Positions 1 through 13,513 of a stretch of 64,000 nucleotides of DNA are shown here, one piece after another (the stretch's first letter is position 1; every line of letters begins with the position of its first letter). The translations under genes were made by a program, and so were the position numbers. A model generated the notes under the pieces. That model had not been told where the DNA came from. It worked only from the letters and a program-made list of their open reading frames with translations, and did no database searches. Source of the stretch: Lineus longissimus (taxonomy: Eukaryota > Nemertea > Pilidiophora > Heteronemertea > Lineidae); NCBI RefSeq assembly GCF_910592395.1, contig NC_088313.1, positions 17,622,437 through 17,686,436 of the forward strand, given 5' to 3'.

Positions 1-1124
1 ATTTTTTTCATATTTCCAAAGAAGGTGCTGTTCAAGGAATATTCATTTCCATGAGCATTTTGGAGGTGCACGTCGAGATAGAATTTCTTCACGACTTTTC
101 ATAGCAGAAGAGTGCTTACATCAGAGAATTCTTTCTTTTTTAATTTTGCACTTAAGGTTGAGAAACGCGAGAAGAAAACATCATTTACCAGAACTTTGAG
201 AGAGAAATGAAGAAAATGGCACTTTTGACATTGCAGATTTCGTTCTTACAATGCTTAATTAGATCTTAAATACACCGGCATTCGCATCGGAAAATTTATT
301 TTGAAATTAATTTTTAAGAGTGTTGATTCCTCGACCTGCATCTATGGCACTATCAAGTATACACCGGTACCGTTTAATATTCGACCTGTTACTTAAGATT
401 CTTTATCGAATTCCTATGTTAGGATGCAAAACATCCAAATGTCAAGGTTAAAAGGAAACCACTACTAAGTACTTATCCGAAAATTCCATTATCAAACTCC
501 CGGTAGTTCAGCTGTTTACTGAGAGCAATCTTTCCTACAAGGCTGGTAGCACGCCTGCCTGTTAATATGGATTCAAGGATTTCCATATACGTTTGCCAAT
601 GACAGATTAATTCAGAAGGAAATTGGTAAATTCGCCTAGTTCTTGGCTTCGTTGACAGTGATGTGCTCTTCATGCCGATCGATAATGGCGTGCGATGAAG
701 GAATTAACTTGTCACTAGTATTAGACGGTTGGCAGGCTTCGGTGGGAAATATTTAAGTGACGACAGGCTGAAGTCCTTGTCGAGTATCTTTACAATGACT
801 TACACGAAACTAATGGTAAATTACTATTTTCTTATACAATGTATCGAAAAAAACGAATTAACTTGATAAAACTATAAACAGAGGTGGTATTGGCTAACGA
901 GATCGTTAAACCATAAATGGCCGTGATATCGACATTCGTGCCTTCGTCCTTGTTGGAAATTATTGAGTTATTTCACAATAAAATCACTGATTTGTAAATC
1001 TGTCACACATCCATCAGAATCAGCTGGTATTGTGTGACCACCAATTATTAACAGCTCCATTACGGCAGAAACAAATCTCTTAAATGTATATCGGCTATAG
1101 GCAGGATGATGCACATAAACACCA
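1..1124. other. Unannotated AT-rich stretch
   Basis: I see no gene, RNA or repeat here. The only open frame is about 66 codons on the minus strand (473-673), which is expected by chance and matches no family I recognise. Confidence 0.6.
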
Positions 1125-1394
1125 GTAGGAGGCTTTATTTCAACTTTTTAACGGTTTCTCGAACTTTTTTCCTGATTTATCCGACAAAAGTCCGACGTTT
1201 ACCTGAAAGATCAGATTTCTACCAAAAAAACCTGTGAAAAATACCAGGGCTTTCCAAAATGCGGCATTAAAGATCAACGGCCGATGCTGAAAGGGGTTAA
1301 GGAGGTGTGAACTACACACTCAGAGTGACCCTGAATGTAAAATACTAATTAGGTCACTCAGTAAGGTCTCTGAGTGTTTGGCTCACACCTCATT
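1125..1394 (+). mobile_element. Foldback element family A, copy 1 (truncated)
   Basis: This stretch matches the left half of the complete family A element at 53621-54051. It starts with the same GTAGGAGG terminus. It then shares the block CCTGATTTATCCGACAAAAG with small changes, a stretch around CCAAAATG..GGCATTAAAGATCAA, and the centre GAGTGTTTGGCTCACAC. Similarity stops near 1394, just after the centre, so the right arm is missing. It carries no coding capacity and looks like a decayed non-autonomous DNA transposon (MITE). The left flank is CA rather than TA, so its target duplication is lost or mutated. The match to the other copy is seen directly; the transposon class is inference. Confidence 0.8.
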
Positions 1395-4300
1395 TTCTCG
1401 ATTTATTCGTAATCCACCAAAATAAAACAGAATAATTCAATTTTAAAGAAATTTAAGGGAATCGCAAAATAAAGAGGCACAGAATTAGTCGGCTAACAGT
1501 AGTCTTAATAATTAGTCTAAGTATCAATGTGGCCGTATTGGCAACCTGTCAGTGGTGTTATCGATGGTTGGGCATTACCTCGGGTAGGGGCTGGATCAAT
1601 CAGAAGCCCCTTGTACGTGGGAACAATTTCATTTGTTACTTTGTTCTCTGGGATTTGTTGGTATACACCCGCCTTCTCGGCCTGACAATGGTGGGGCCCC
1701 GATTGTGATTTCAGCGCCATTCCCGTCACTGTACATTATGCAAAGAAGGCAATGTACATGATACTTCCTGTTGATAAGTAGTTGGCTCCCCTGGAATTCC
1801 AATGACAGCAAATTCTTTCATCATTCAACAATAAGTCGTTGGAGGACGATTTACACTGCTCCACTGATGGCCCACGACACCTTATAAAAGATTATGTTTT
1901 GATCTAATAAAGTAATCTCCTGTTCCATCATACCTCTGACCTTTCCATGAACCCGCTATATACGGCTTGTTTTATAAGTTATTGAACACCTATTAATGTA
2001 GTTAGTTGAAAGATACCATAGAAACTAGATGATTTGAATTAGTTGGTTCAGCGAGCATGCCCATTACACCCATGCAACCGCTACCTCAACATGGTTTACC
2101 AACTCATGCAACGGGAAAGATAAATCAGCAGCTGGCTGCGCCCTGTTGTTTTTTTTTGTCACTTAAACCACTGCAGGATATGCGAGGAGACATAATCCCC
2201 TTGTTCACTTAATCTAACTTTCAAAAATGTTTCGTCGAGTTATATAGAAGACGGCAATTCAATCGAGCGCCCTAGCTATCGAAACACATAAATATACTTT
2301 ACTGTCTCCACTGGGGTTGCGAAAAGGATAATAACAAAATCCCGAAGAAAAAAAACCGTAGGGGCAAACCTTTGAAGAAATCGATCAGTCCGTGTTTCCG
2401 TTATATCAGCCCCCGACAGCGCTGCCAATGAATGCCAATGCCGTGGTGGTTGTCGTTATCTTTGCGGGTGTAATCATTCCGCCGTGAATGATCTATGCTT
2501 CTTAATGCGGTCGCTATCGGAACTCTTTTTAACGCGGCAACTTCCTTACAATTGTACTGATTCATTACTCGCTTCTCCGCACACGTCTTTGGTACATTCT
2601 TGGATGTTCCTTTTTTCGTGAGCCGTCGATTTCACTGGTGCATACTATTTTCCTTCTGTTAAACATACCTACCGCTTTATGGGCGAAAGTTATCATACTT
2701 TTTTTGTGACACTGGCAATGCTCTAATCACTTACTGTATGCAACTATAATCAGGAGAGCGAGAGAGTATTACGACTATACTAGTTTACGGGAAAAAAGCT
2801 ATAAAAGCAATATTGGCAAGTCTGACAGTTTCCATCTGCGATTGGTATAATTCTGACAATAAAATACGTTACTTTCATTAAATTGAACAATAATTCTTAA
2901 CTTGCCTGGAGCTCTGGATAGATCACAGGTATTTGGCTGGCATGGGTTTGCCATCAATAAAACTACGATGATGCTAAGAATCAGTTAACATCCCTGCTCA
3001 TGGAATTAATTAGTTTGTGACAATCCTGTTTAGTTCTTTATTTTTTTACCGCGCTTAAGACCGTGTTGAGTTTTCGATCTCTCACGATCATCTGCACTAT
3101 ACATGTAACACACTGTTCACTTTTTTTAAAGTCATTCGCCTCATCAATTATACGCTCTGCAGTAAAAACGCAATGGTAATTAGTGGTATATCTTCGTCGA
3201 CAGAGACGTTACGACCAAAACAACGACTTTTATCCATACGTCATTCATTCTTTATATCCTTTTTTCATTCGCTGTTGCTCACTTACGATAACTCCTCATA
3301 AAAAAGTCCTGATAACAGTTAGATGGCCATGTTACTTAATTAATATAAACACGATGTGACGATGATTGTCGCTCGTCGTATTTTCAGTCTCTTACTCTAT
3401 TCAAGACTGGGTTCTTCAAATTCTCATATTCACTAATTTAACGAAAAACAATCCAACAATTTTGTAAACATGTTGCATTCTCAGTTCAATAACAGTATAC
3501 ATCTAATAAATGACACATACCCAGCTGTCTGGCACATCTTAGTTAGACGATGCAAAAGTTTCAATTAAATACGTTCAAGTATGCCTTTCGAATGACAACA
3601 CTATTTAAATTTCAATACACAGTTAAATGTTATTGATAACTTGGCTGCTGTGATAAGTTAATTAAGTTTCAATTAACGTTTATCAATATCAGCCCTCCCC
3701 TTGACATCTGTACACGTTTGCCATTCGTGTCTGCTTGCAAGAGGAGGTTGGGAAGTAGATTCATTTATAGCGCATTCGATTACACTCGCCGCGCCTCCCC
3801 AGACACTCATCCAAGTATTTTAAGGCAAGCGCACTTGAGGCGATTTGGCGAACAATTTCACGCAAGGTCCGTGTTAAGTACATTCTCCCTAGCAGAGGTT
3901 ACGATTATTTAGATTTTGGCTGGTTGTAGTGTCTTAACAAAAAGGGTAAAGGTCCGACTCCACTAGAGCGGGAACCGAGTGCGATAAGACGCAATATCAC
4001 ATGAATTTTACAACTCGCACTCAGTGGAAACCTACTTTTAATCTAGTTCAACTCGTTAGTATGCTGAAGCTTAACTATCACGAACATTTCAAGAACAGTT
4101 TTACAAATTTCATAAAAGGGTTTCTAAACTGTAGAACCCCTTTCGTTTTGATTAATCCATACCCGGTACTTAACTCGTTACCATGGTTACGTGTTGTCTT
4201 TTACGCTTTGTGGAATTAGATTCAGACAGATTGTCTAATCGTTCGATACGGTCTTTGATTCGTATTAATGCGTCCCTGTCATAGCTAGGTTATAAGATGC

Positions 4301-7300
4301 TTTGGATGTCTAGTTTCTGAACCAAATATCTTTTACTGGATTTTTACCTTATTGCAACTAGACTTAATGGTGAGGATGCGCTCCGCTTGCGGCTCCAAGT
4401 GTGTGGTTCGTCTCCACACTCACTTAAGAGTGAAGTTTTAAGGCTGAGAAAACCCAAAAGGGTGTTCGATGGACACAACTATTGAACAATGGGTTTTAGG
4501 AGAAACCCTATTTGAAATTCCCTGACAACTATAGTGTTCAGAATTGCACCTAAAGAACCTTTATGCTAAGCACATACAGTATGGGAAGTGTGCATCCTTC
4601 AAAGGACAGAAATGGCTCAGCACTCCGATGATTTTTCATTTTAATGACACGTTTATTTGAAAGAACAGTATTCAAAAGTCGTCTGAGGCGAGGACGTTTT
4701 CAATGTTGATGTTAAACAGGTTTAATGGGGGATCCAACGCTGGTTTTTGGAAAATGATGACAGCGGGGTTAAGATCAGGCGGTGTAAGTCATCAAGTATA
4801 GGAAACAATGACATCCAGACAGATATATGAGGACATAGCGCGGGTCTTTAGCTTTCCGGTGCATCATCAATAATCGCTTCAGGCGAATTTCCATCCGATT
4901 TTATAGTGTTAAGGATTAATCATGCTTGCCTAATTGGACACTGGACTGCATTTCTTGCCTTGCGGCGATTTTGAAAACAGAAAGTGATTATTTGTAGATC
5001 GCCATAATCATTAGAAAATAATAATGAATGACATCTTCTGCTCCAGGGAATGTGACAAAAGGTCATGATCGCTATGATGATATGGCTTCCTGTAACCAGT
5101 TGATCATTGTCATAAACCACTGATGATAATCAATGCAAGGGATCGTTCGAAACCATTCAACATGTAGTACTGATATACAGCAAGACCAAATTTTCGATGG
5201 TCTGAAAACCGAGGACTTGTTTTGGCCTTCGTGTAGATTGCGCAGTAACTGACGAAGTGAACGGTAAAACTAGACAAATAGAGAGGATAAGAGCAGATCG
5301 TTCCGCTTCATACGCAAATTCACTTTTTGTGGCTTGGCCAAGACCCTGATAGCGTTGATACCCAATTTGCTGAGCCACGACCACAATTTAGGTCCCAAAT
5401 CGTGGAAAAATACATTCGCGATACAATTCGTTACAACATTGCTATATTTTACACAAAAAAGACATGTTATCATTAATGGTATCGGAAATAGCTAAATTAC
5501 ACTCGCTTTAAAAAATAAAAATGTCTGTAATGCTGAAAAATAACAAATGTTCAACTGTTGTCAACTTCGTGACTTGGTTCGGGTGGTGGCATACCGGTTC
5601 ACTTATCAGTTAGGAATAATCGGTTCCCGGCATCTTTTGCCGTGATTAGTTTAAGTTACTTTACAGCGTCTTTTAGAAAGGTGAACACAAACTATCATTG
5701 CATGTAATAAAACCTTTGCTGGATTATTCTTTCGTGTCCTCGGCTCATAAATTCACTATTTACCATAACCAGTTACGGGTTTCCTTTTTGCCTCATTACC
5801 CCCAGTTTCCCATTAGGAAAAATACAAAATGCGGCGAAATGTATTAGTAACAGCATTTATATGATAATGATCTGGCTTCGTGTCGCTCGCCCATAACTTC
5901 ACCTGTTGAAAAGGCGGTTTGGTGTTCATCCGTGAAATCACCCGATGATATGTCACAATGCATTATCATTCACAACCAGAAGGAATAACTGGTAAACTGG
6001 AAGTAAACTGGTGTATTGTGTATGAGAATATTCGCTATCGCCTGATACTCGCGTATGTCATAATTTGGGGCATCAATTTCTAATAGTCTTACTGCATTGA
6101 AAATTACCCTTGCTTTCTGGCTGTGCCTCCGTCCCGGAGGATCAATCTGGGCTAAATGGAAACTTATTAGTTTAAAAAAAACAGTTGCCTTTCCTCTCCG
6201 CGCAACTCTGTAATAACAACAACTCATTTGGTAAGGATGATTTGCTGTCGGTTTACATGGCAACGCATCCCTGGCCTTTTTTAGGCCTGGTGTACCTTTT
6301 CATAGCCTACAAAAATACGTTCGATGAATAGTTGCAGACTGGAGTAGGAACAGGAAATTTATGGATCTACTGTACCATCTAATTTGGCTCAACAGTTCAT
6401 TCGCCTGTTCCAATGGTCCCGTCGAAAAGCACCTACTGTACGTTCTTTTGTTGTTCGGTGAGAAAAAAATGTTTGCGAGATGTTCAACTACATAGGAAGG
6501 ACTTGACTAAATTTCTCTCTGCGTACGATTTTGAATTAACGCTCTAACACATTGAGTTTGTACAATCATCATTCGACTTCTCCTGAAGGAAGTGAACGAA
6601 GCATCTTGTCTTCGCAAATTTGTTTTCACTGAGACCAACCAGCCTATGATACAACGCGCCCCTCTTTCACCGTAAAATGTAGTGATTCCCACCATGGGGA
6701 TGAGAAAAACCAAAACAGAGAAAGAATCCTACCAGTGTAATACCCAATTTGCCGAGTAAGCTTAGATGATTTGATTTGAATGCCGATTATTAGAAAATAT
6801 CGACAATGAATCATCTACCAAATCCGCTTCTTCTTAGCATATTTGTCATTGGGGAAAAGGTGCCATGGTCTTGAATGACACGTTTGGCAGTCCTAGCCAG
6901 GCTTAGTTTTTCACAGTTAGTGCTTTCGAGAAGTCGTGCGGCTCGAGGAATCCAGTATTGATTTCTGGGACCCAATTGGCTGAAAAAGCTTCGTTGCCTC
7001 GGTATTTTCCTCATAACACTCACGTCCGATTACAAAAAAATAACCTCTATATTTTACCGCATTTTCTACGGTTTTTGGTTTAAGAAAAACTTATCGAGTT
7101 ATTATGCATGGTCCATGGTCATGTCATTTCATGATCTCGATCTTGACCAAACCGCGCTGAAATTCGATCGGACTCTTCTTAACGCGCTCTCCAGCATATC
7201 ACCTTCAAATCCGAAATGGCTACATTGAGGACGTGGCCAGTCTCAAAGTATTAAGTAAAACAGCATGGGCTTACAACTGACTTCTATCTTGTTGATTGAC

Positions 7301-7404
7301 CTGTACATCGCGTCTAACCCCTGACTGCAAAGGTTTTATACGGATCAAAAAGCTTTTCATCGTTGACTTCCATAACTCACCGGCTTTCCTCATGTCCGAC
7401 ATAG
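1395..7404. other. Unannotated stretch, no recognisable gene
   Basis: Only short open frames are present (the longest about 97 codons, minus strand, near 6.0-6.3 kb), and none resembles a known family. A weak imperfect stem lies at about 4117-4146 (AAAGGGTTTCTA against TAGAACCCCTTT). I see no further repeat or RNA gene. Confidence 0.55.
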
Positions 7405-8220
7405 TTATGAAAATTGAGTCCGTTTGGCAACTCGTATTTGTGAGGATATCTGAGGACCTAAGCTCGAGTCTAAAATAAGCTGGTTTGGTATGAAGTGGTG
7501 GCGGAAATCGCTTTGATACAAACTGTTCCCCCTCCGGGAAAGCCATTTCATTAGACGCAACGCTAACTGCTTGTCGTTTAAGTCGACTAAAAGCAACAAA
7601 ATGTCCAAATATTGACATTGAAGATGCCCGAAACCAACTAATTTCCCTAAAGTGAACGAACCAAGGCGGCACATGCCATCAGAATTAAAGTTATGGCAAT
7701 GATGAGAAATCATGGTTGCATTGAGCTTCTCTTTAAACCTGATTTCCCAAGGACATTGGCGAGACGTTGAAATATTTTTATGTTGTCGATGGAATTCTTG
7801 GTAATTACACGAGTAGGTTTGTATGGTCGATCTTGACTGGCGAATGCTAAGGTCGTCTCGTACAGATTTATCAAAGAAGGATCTAGTTATAGTTACTAAG
7901 ATGTACGTTTTCTGAATAATGAGGGACAATCGTACTACAATAATTGGCCGAAACCTATCAAGCTGCATATCCATAACTGTTTGTTCGTGGGGGTTTTCCC
8001 TTTCCCGTATTCGCTCGTGACCTTTTGACAGGCCAAACGAAAATAAACCTTTGTTTGGCTTATAGGGCGTTCCGATAGGCTGTACCACGCGAATGTTTCG
8101 TCTTGTGCACAACACCACGGCAAACGTAAGTTTTGACTGGGAATCTAAAGAAAACAATTGTTCTACTTTTGCCAGGCCAAACGCCACAAGTCCACCAGTT
8201 CTTCCACAAGAGAAGGCGAT
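7405..8220 (-). CDS. Unrecognised long open frame, possible exon or decayed gene
   Basis: The minus strand is free of stops from 8220 to 7405 (272 codons), by far the longest in the window. The first in-frame ATG is at 7974, giving 189 residues from that start; the frame upstream of it has no ATG. A polypyrimidine run followed by CAG (reading TTTTCTTTAGATTCCCAG on the minus strand) ends at 8137, so an exon could begin near 8136. The protein is basic and rich in Ser, Arg, Leu and Gln, with short hydrophobic runs (for example YLDILLLLVDL), but has no signal peptide, zinc-finger spacing or catalytic motif that I recognise. A rough independent-base estimate makes a run this long unlikely by chance in 64 kb, but local composition could account for it: a second minus-strand frame (7271-7672) and two plus-strand frames (8133-8379) are also unusually open here. 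It could be an exon, a relic of a mobile-element gene, or a compositional accident. Confidence 0.15.
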   Translation of the reverse strand: MAFSCGRTGGLVAFGLAKVEQLFSLDSQSKLTFAVVLCTRRNIRVVQPIGTPYKPNKGLFSFGLSKGHERIRERENPHEQTVMDMQLDRFRPIIVVRLSLIIQKTYILVTITRSFFDKSVRDDLSIRQSRSTIQTYSCNYQEFHRQHKNISTSRQCPWEIRFKEKLNATMISHHCHNFNSDGMCRLGSFTLGKLVGFGHLQCQYLDILLLLVDLNDKQLALRLMKWLSRRGNSLYQSDFRHHFIPNQLILDSSLGPQISSQIRVAKRTQFS

Positions 8221-9550
8221 CTATTGGTACGCAGCCTAAGATTGCCTTCGAATATGCTCAGTACTTGGTTGGTTCGACCCTACACTACGACACAGATCTG
8301 CCTACGTTGTACAATGCCTCAATTTTTTTATGTTCTTGTTATACCTGTGGTGTTGACAGTATGCCACAAGGGTAACTGACCCAATAATATATACGGCCGA
8401 ATTGTCCTCCAGGTATCGCTAGTCGTTCATATAGTGTACTGTGAGATCCACCGTCACCCCAACAGCTGCACTACTTACAATATACTTACTAACTCGGAGC
8501 CATATCACCACATACCAGAAAAAAAGAGAAGAAAAACTGCAATAGTTTGTTAGATTGGAGTCTTCGATTCTCATCGATCACGACGCGGTGGGCCGGGATT
8601 GATAACAGATTGCCTGAGGGATATAGAGGTCAGGCGCCTTCATAAATCCATCATTGTATATAGTCAGCTATTATCATGATATGATGTGATTTAAACGTTT
8701 TGGAGAAGTAAAAAAGATATATATGTCCCTATAGAAAAGAGATTTCCGCTCGAGGATAGGCAGTTGAGTTGGAAGCGTTCTTGCTTTTGTTTCAACTGCA
8801 AGTGAGACCGTTGAAGAATCTGTTATTATGGTATTGTAAATATGATTTTGTATTCTGGAATCTCAGGTTCCGTGGGTGAAGACATTTGCCACTAGCTGTG
8901 ATAACCATCATCGAACGTTTGACAGACATCTTACTCAACGCCGACAGCTTTCTCCTCTCCTTGTTCCTTATTCTCATCAAAATACAAAAGAAATAAAGTT
9001 TCTTTCGCGTGGCAATCTCATTAAGAATTTCGACCAGACCCCTTTGAACTCCTCTTGACTGGAATATTAATTTCTAATTGCCATTTCCAGATAATATTGA
9101 CAAGTAACTTAACTTTCGCGCCGCTCCGGTGGTAGTTTGACAAGCGAGGATTATGTTGCGTGAGAAACCTTTATACGCTTTGGTAATCATACTCGTATGT
9201 CAGTCTTTTAATGATTTTAGATGATGAATATGAAATTGGCAGATGGGGCCAGAGACAAGATTTGCACTCAGAAACTAGGAAGACAGGAATGAGGCGAATC
9301 AATTAGAAGTTTGAAACTTTTGCTCTTCTTACACGGGGTAGCTTGTAGGAAAGTCAGATAAATCGGCCTATTGTTCATAAACCAGTTCGCGAAAACGTTC
9401 AGAAGTTGGAAATGTGTAAGGACGTCACTCAGCAAAGACGCGACTTTGTCTGATTTGGACATCGGAGGGCCAAACGTTACTCTCATTCACCTATACCTTA
9501 ATTACCTTTTTACTTGAGCGAACAAGGTCAAGACCATTGTTGTCTCTCCT

Positions 9551-9566
9551 CCCCCCCCCCCCCCCC
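9551..9566 (+). repeat. C16 homopolymer
   Basis: An uninterrupted run of 16 C follows a CT-rich lead-in. It lies inside a short open frame and creates its proline run, which is therefore not evidence of coding. Confidence 0.95.
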
Positions 9567-12500
9567 GCATCAACATCAGCTTGTTAAACCACCTATCGCC
9601 AATAAATTATCTCCCGGTCATGTCGGGTGGCTGAACACGACATCCGGGAACAAGACCGTTCTGACCACTGTGTCCCGCATCAACGTAGCCTGTTCAACTA
9701 CCAGTGACACCACACTATCGACAATAATACAAGCAACCTGCGCAGATTACCATCGTCTTCATCATCTCTCCAAGCCGACAAGAGTTTTGCATTAGCTGAC
9801 CCTCATCCTTGGCTAATTAATTACTTCGCGTTTTGTGTAGGACCACCTGCGCAACTTGTTGCAGACGACTACACCGACATGACTGATTGCATTGGTCATG
9901 CGAGGGAGACAAGATGTGGGTGACAGACCTTTGGCTGCACTTGGTTCGGTGGTGAGGCAGTATAGCAGTGAAACACATATAAAGGAAAGGTAACTGAGTG
10001 CATTGGAGATGCGACACAGCTGTTGGGGATGTCATGAAGTGAATGGTTGTTTGCACTTGGCTTTGGTCAATAGGTGTGTGGGTGGGGGCAATACTTTTCC
10101 GATAAGTTCCTGTACAAGGTAAGGAACGGCGAGCATAAAAGGTCGTTAAGGGAATGTGCGAACCGTGTGGTTTATCAGAATCCCTTGCCATGGACAAGTT
10201 GGAGAGCGGTTCAGTTTTCGCACCTTCACTGATTAAAGCGATCCGGGCCCTATTTCGACACGCATTCGACTGCCTAAAGTTGGTTGCATTCACTATATTC
10301 GATTACATACCACCGATGGACAAAACTCATTGCTATACGTACATGCACGAAAATGGTCAAATTCGGGTTAAGAAAGCAATCAGCCAGAACGACTGACAGC
10401 CATCGTTTCTAGAATCATATCATGTCTGCGTGTCACCAATAATTATCGAACTCAGGCATGTCAGGCCCTGGATTATAAAGTGTCTGCTGGAGTGATTGCT
10501 CTCATTTCCGCCAAAGATCTGCCAGTGGCATCCACGCTTCAAGATCGTCAAGAATGGGCTGCCTTGGGTCCATTCCCGATACCACACCATGTCGTTCAAG
10601 TTATGACCGGGAGGATGGGTGTGACTTGGAAAATGTCTAGAGGAATTTTTGCGTTGTCGAATCTTCCATCAGGATTGCAAAAAGAAGCGCACTGTCCCCT
10701 TCTAGCGGTCCTGTCTTCAAAGGATGTTTCATACATGTACATATCGTAGTCATTGGCAGAATAGGTTTGGGTTTTTTATTCAGTAATAAACAGAACAGAT
10801 GTATCCAAAAGCGGATAATGCTTGTCAAATTGTGGAAGGAGAACAAAGAAGGAATTATTAGGATCTGAAGCGAAAATCTAACACATCTTTTTCTAAATCT
10901 GCTGTCGCTTTAGCAAATTGTTATTTGTCCAGCCCGCATGTTATGAAGCTTTGAACATTGTTTTGAAGTAACAACACCAGACGGGGGGAAAAGAAAACAA
11001 ATTATAACGCACTAGTTTAAGTTGGTGTATTCCTTGCCAGAACTTACAGGGAAATTAGAATATTTTTAGGCCTACTCCATGCCATCTAGGCATATCTTAC
11101 AGTACTTTGTGATGCACTAGGTGCCAAGTTTTTATTCCGTTATAGAAAAGTATGGACAGGGATGCATCAGTTTCCCTATCATACAGGAACAAAGCAAAAA
11201 AGTAAAAGTAAACAACTATGTGCACTATTACAAGAGATGCACGGTTCATTCATCGTTCATTTCACTAACGGTTCATTCACCTGTCATAAACAGGAAATAA
11301 ATCAACAAAACACAGTCCATTTGTGAGATTTCAAACAGCATTGGTTGATTGAATGAATTTAAAAAATACTTTGAATTCAAATCAACTTTTGAAAAGTATA
11401 CCGCATCGGTGGGCCCCGCAGAGCTATCCTTTATCAAAGCGGGTAAACTAAATGAAATCTCAGATTTGAAGGCGTATCTCAGTTGGTTTCCTGAGGGTTT
11501 AATGTAAGGTTATGCGAAACTGGTGTCAACTAGGTATTCACATACTTCAATATCAAAGCTGCTGCCAGAGAACGTACCCAAGGGTAATGACCTGGTAGGT
11601 TCATGTGTCCTCATATATAATGATGACGAATGAAAGGCTAATTAGTAAGTATAATCAAGTGAGCTCTCATTCCAATTTACTGCAAAATGTCTGCAGTTTC
11701 ACCGTTGTCCACAGTGACTCGAAGACTGAACGGACGTTGTTCTGTCCAAAAATGTCGATCCATAAAAAGATATTGGTTGTGTCGTTATATCCTCGTCTGG
11801 CCATTCAACAAAGGGAAGCTATTTCCGACAAAAATAAGAAAGAAGGATTTTCGATATATAAAAATATCTGTTTGTTAAAGCATCGCTGTAGAAAGTTTAC
11901 GGTAACCTTTTTTCAGCTTATTTTGATTGTGAAATACGCCAAATCAGCATGCATGATTTCTTGTCAAAGATAGTTGATTTTCTTTTATTAAACATGTGAA
12001 AGGTTTTCCCATGATTATTGATAGATAAGTACAACAAATATTTACTACAAACTCTGATTATAGTCACTTGGGTGTCTTTGGTCTGATTTGTACTCGAAAT
12101 TCAATGTGCTACGCAGAAATTCTGAAATAGCTAGTACCATACAATCTCTGTCACTTAAATCACCCGCAGTGATATAAAAATTCTATTTCAATTAACACAT
12201 CTGTCACGCCGTCTTTCTCCTTGGCGTGCTTATTGTTCTTCCTTATCATCGGTAGTCGAACCATGGAAAATGTGAGACGATTAGCGCAATTTCTCTTCCA
12301 GGAGAATCGTACAGGTGTTTGTGATTTCACAGGAATCAATGACTCGACAATAATGCACTATAAGGCTTGCTGATATTTTTTCTATCAGTCTTTTTCGACT
12401 TTTTCTATCAAATCTTTCTTTTGTTCCTGCTGTCATCTTTATTTTATTTTATTTTTTTAACTTGGCCTATTACACAACTACGATGTATAGATTGTAAGAA

Positions 12501-13487
12501 ATAAAATACTACTAACTAGTCATTCTTTGGAAGGTTCGTAGAAGTGAAACGGGCACCCTAGAATGGCATTCTCGACCAAACATTTTTTTTTTAAATTTTA
12601 TTACTATGAAAATACAAATAGTGTGGTCCGATTAAATTATTTATTGTTTGTCAAAGCTTCAGATTAAGCGTGAAAAATTGAAAGCATTTGAATTTACCCT
12701 TTCTAGTACACTGGACATTTGGCCAGGATTGGTTTCACTGACTATCGTTTCCTTCTCCAGCTGAAGGAAACAAAAGTCAGTTAAACCATGTATATACCCC
12801 TTCTACTTTCCATGTCACTCGTATCATGTTTCACAAATATCTTATATCCACTGCATCTCCCGGCCTGGCAGGTAATCGTACATTGCTCCTGAACATGATG
12901 AAAGAAACAGTCCACGCTGACAAAGAGAAAAGAAACAAATAAAACACCAATAAAAACTCCTTATCCTGTACAAATAAGTCTCAGGTGGCCTCATTGCATG
13001 CAGCGGATTATGCCATCTGGGACGAAAATACCACGACTAATGTCTTATTGCTTCCAGAGTCGCCTTGATAAAAAATCGAACCAAGTTGATCAAAATGGAG
13101 TCAGCTTTCATTACTCAGATGGTCTTTTGCAAGAACTAACATCAGCCCCATGTCAAACGGATAGCCATAACCAGGTTTTAAACAGCTTTGTTACCACGGC
13201 ATGCTATAATTTGGGCGCCACACGTCTTTTGCTGGATCGAAAAAAATGGAAAAGCTTTGTAAACGATTCTGTGGCCTTGTAAGAAAAAGGCCCAATTGGG
13301 TGCCGTGTATTGTTCTCAGCCTCCAGTTTGCCATGTCACGTGGAGAGACCCCAAGATTGGCCTAGCAAAAGATGATTTCCTTGCCAATGAGCAAGCACTA
13401 TTTGTTTCCTCTTCCCCTTATATCTGCTGACAGATTAGTATTTCGGTTCTGGCTTGTAACTTGTCACCGTCATCACTATTCTAGTAA

Positions 13488-13513
13488 TCTAGCTGGATCT
13501 AGCTGGATCTAGC
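13488..13513 (+). repeat. 10-bp microrepeat AGCTGGATCT
   Basis: Two adjacent exact units of AGCTGGATCT are flanked by partial units (TCT before, AGC after). This is probably replication slippage. Confidence 0.85.

Noticed and set aside
9514-9795. Open frame with a proline run
   Set aside because: The prolines come from the C16 homopolymer, and the start used is not an ATG.
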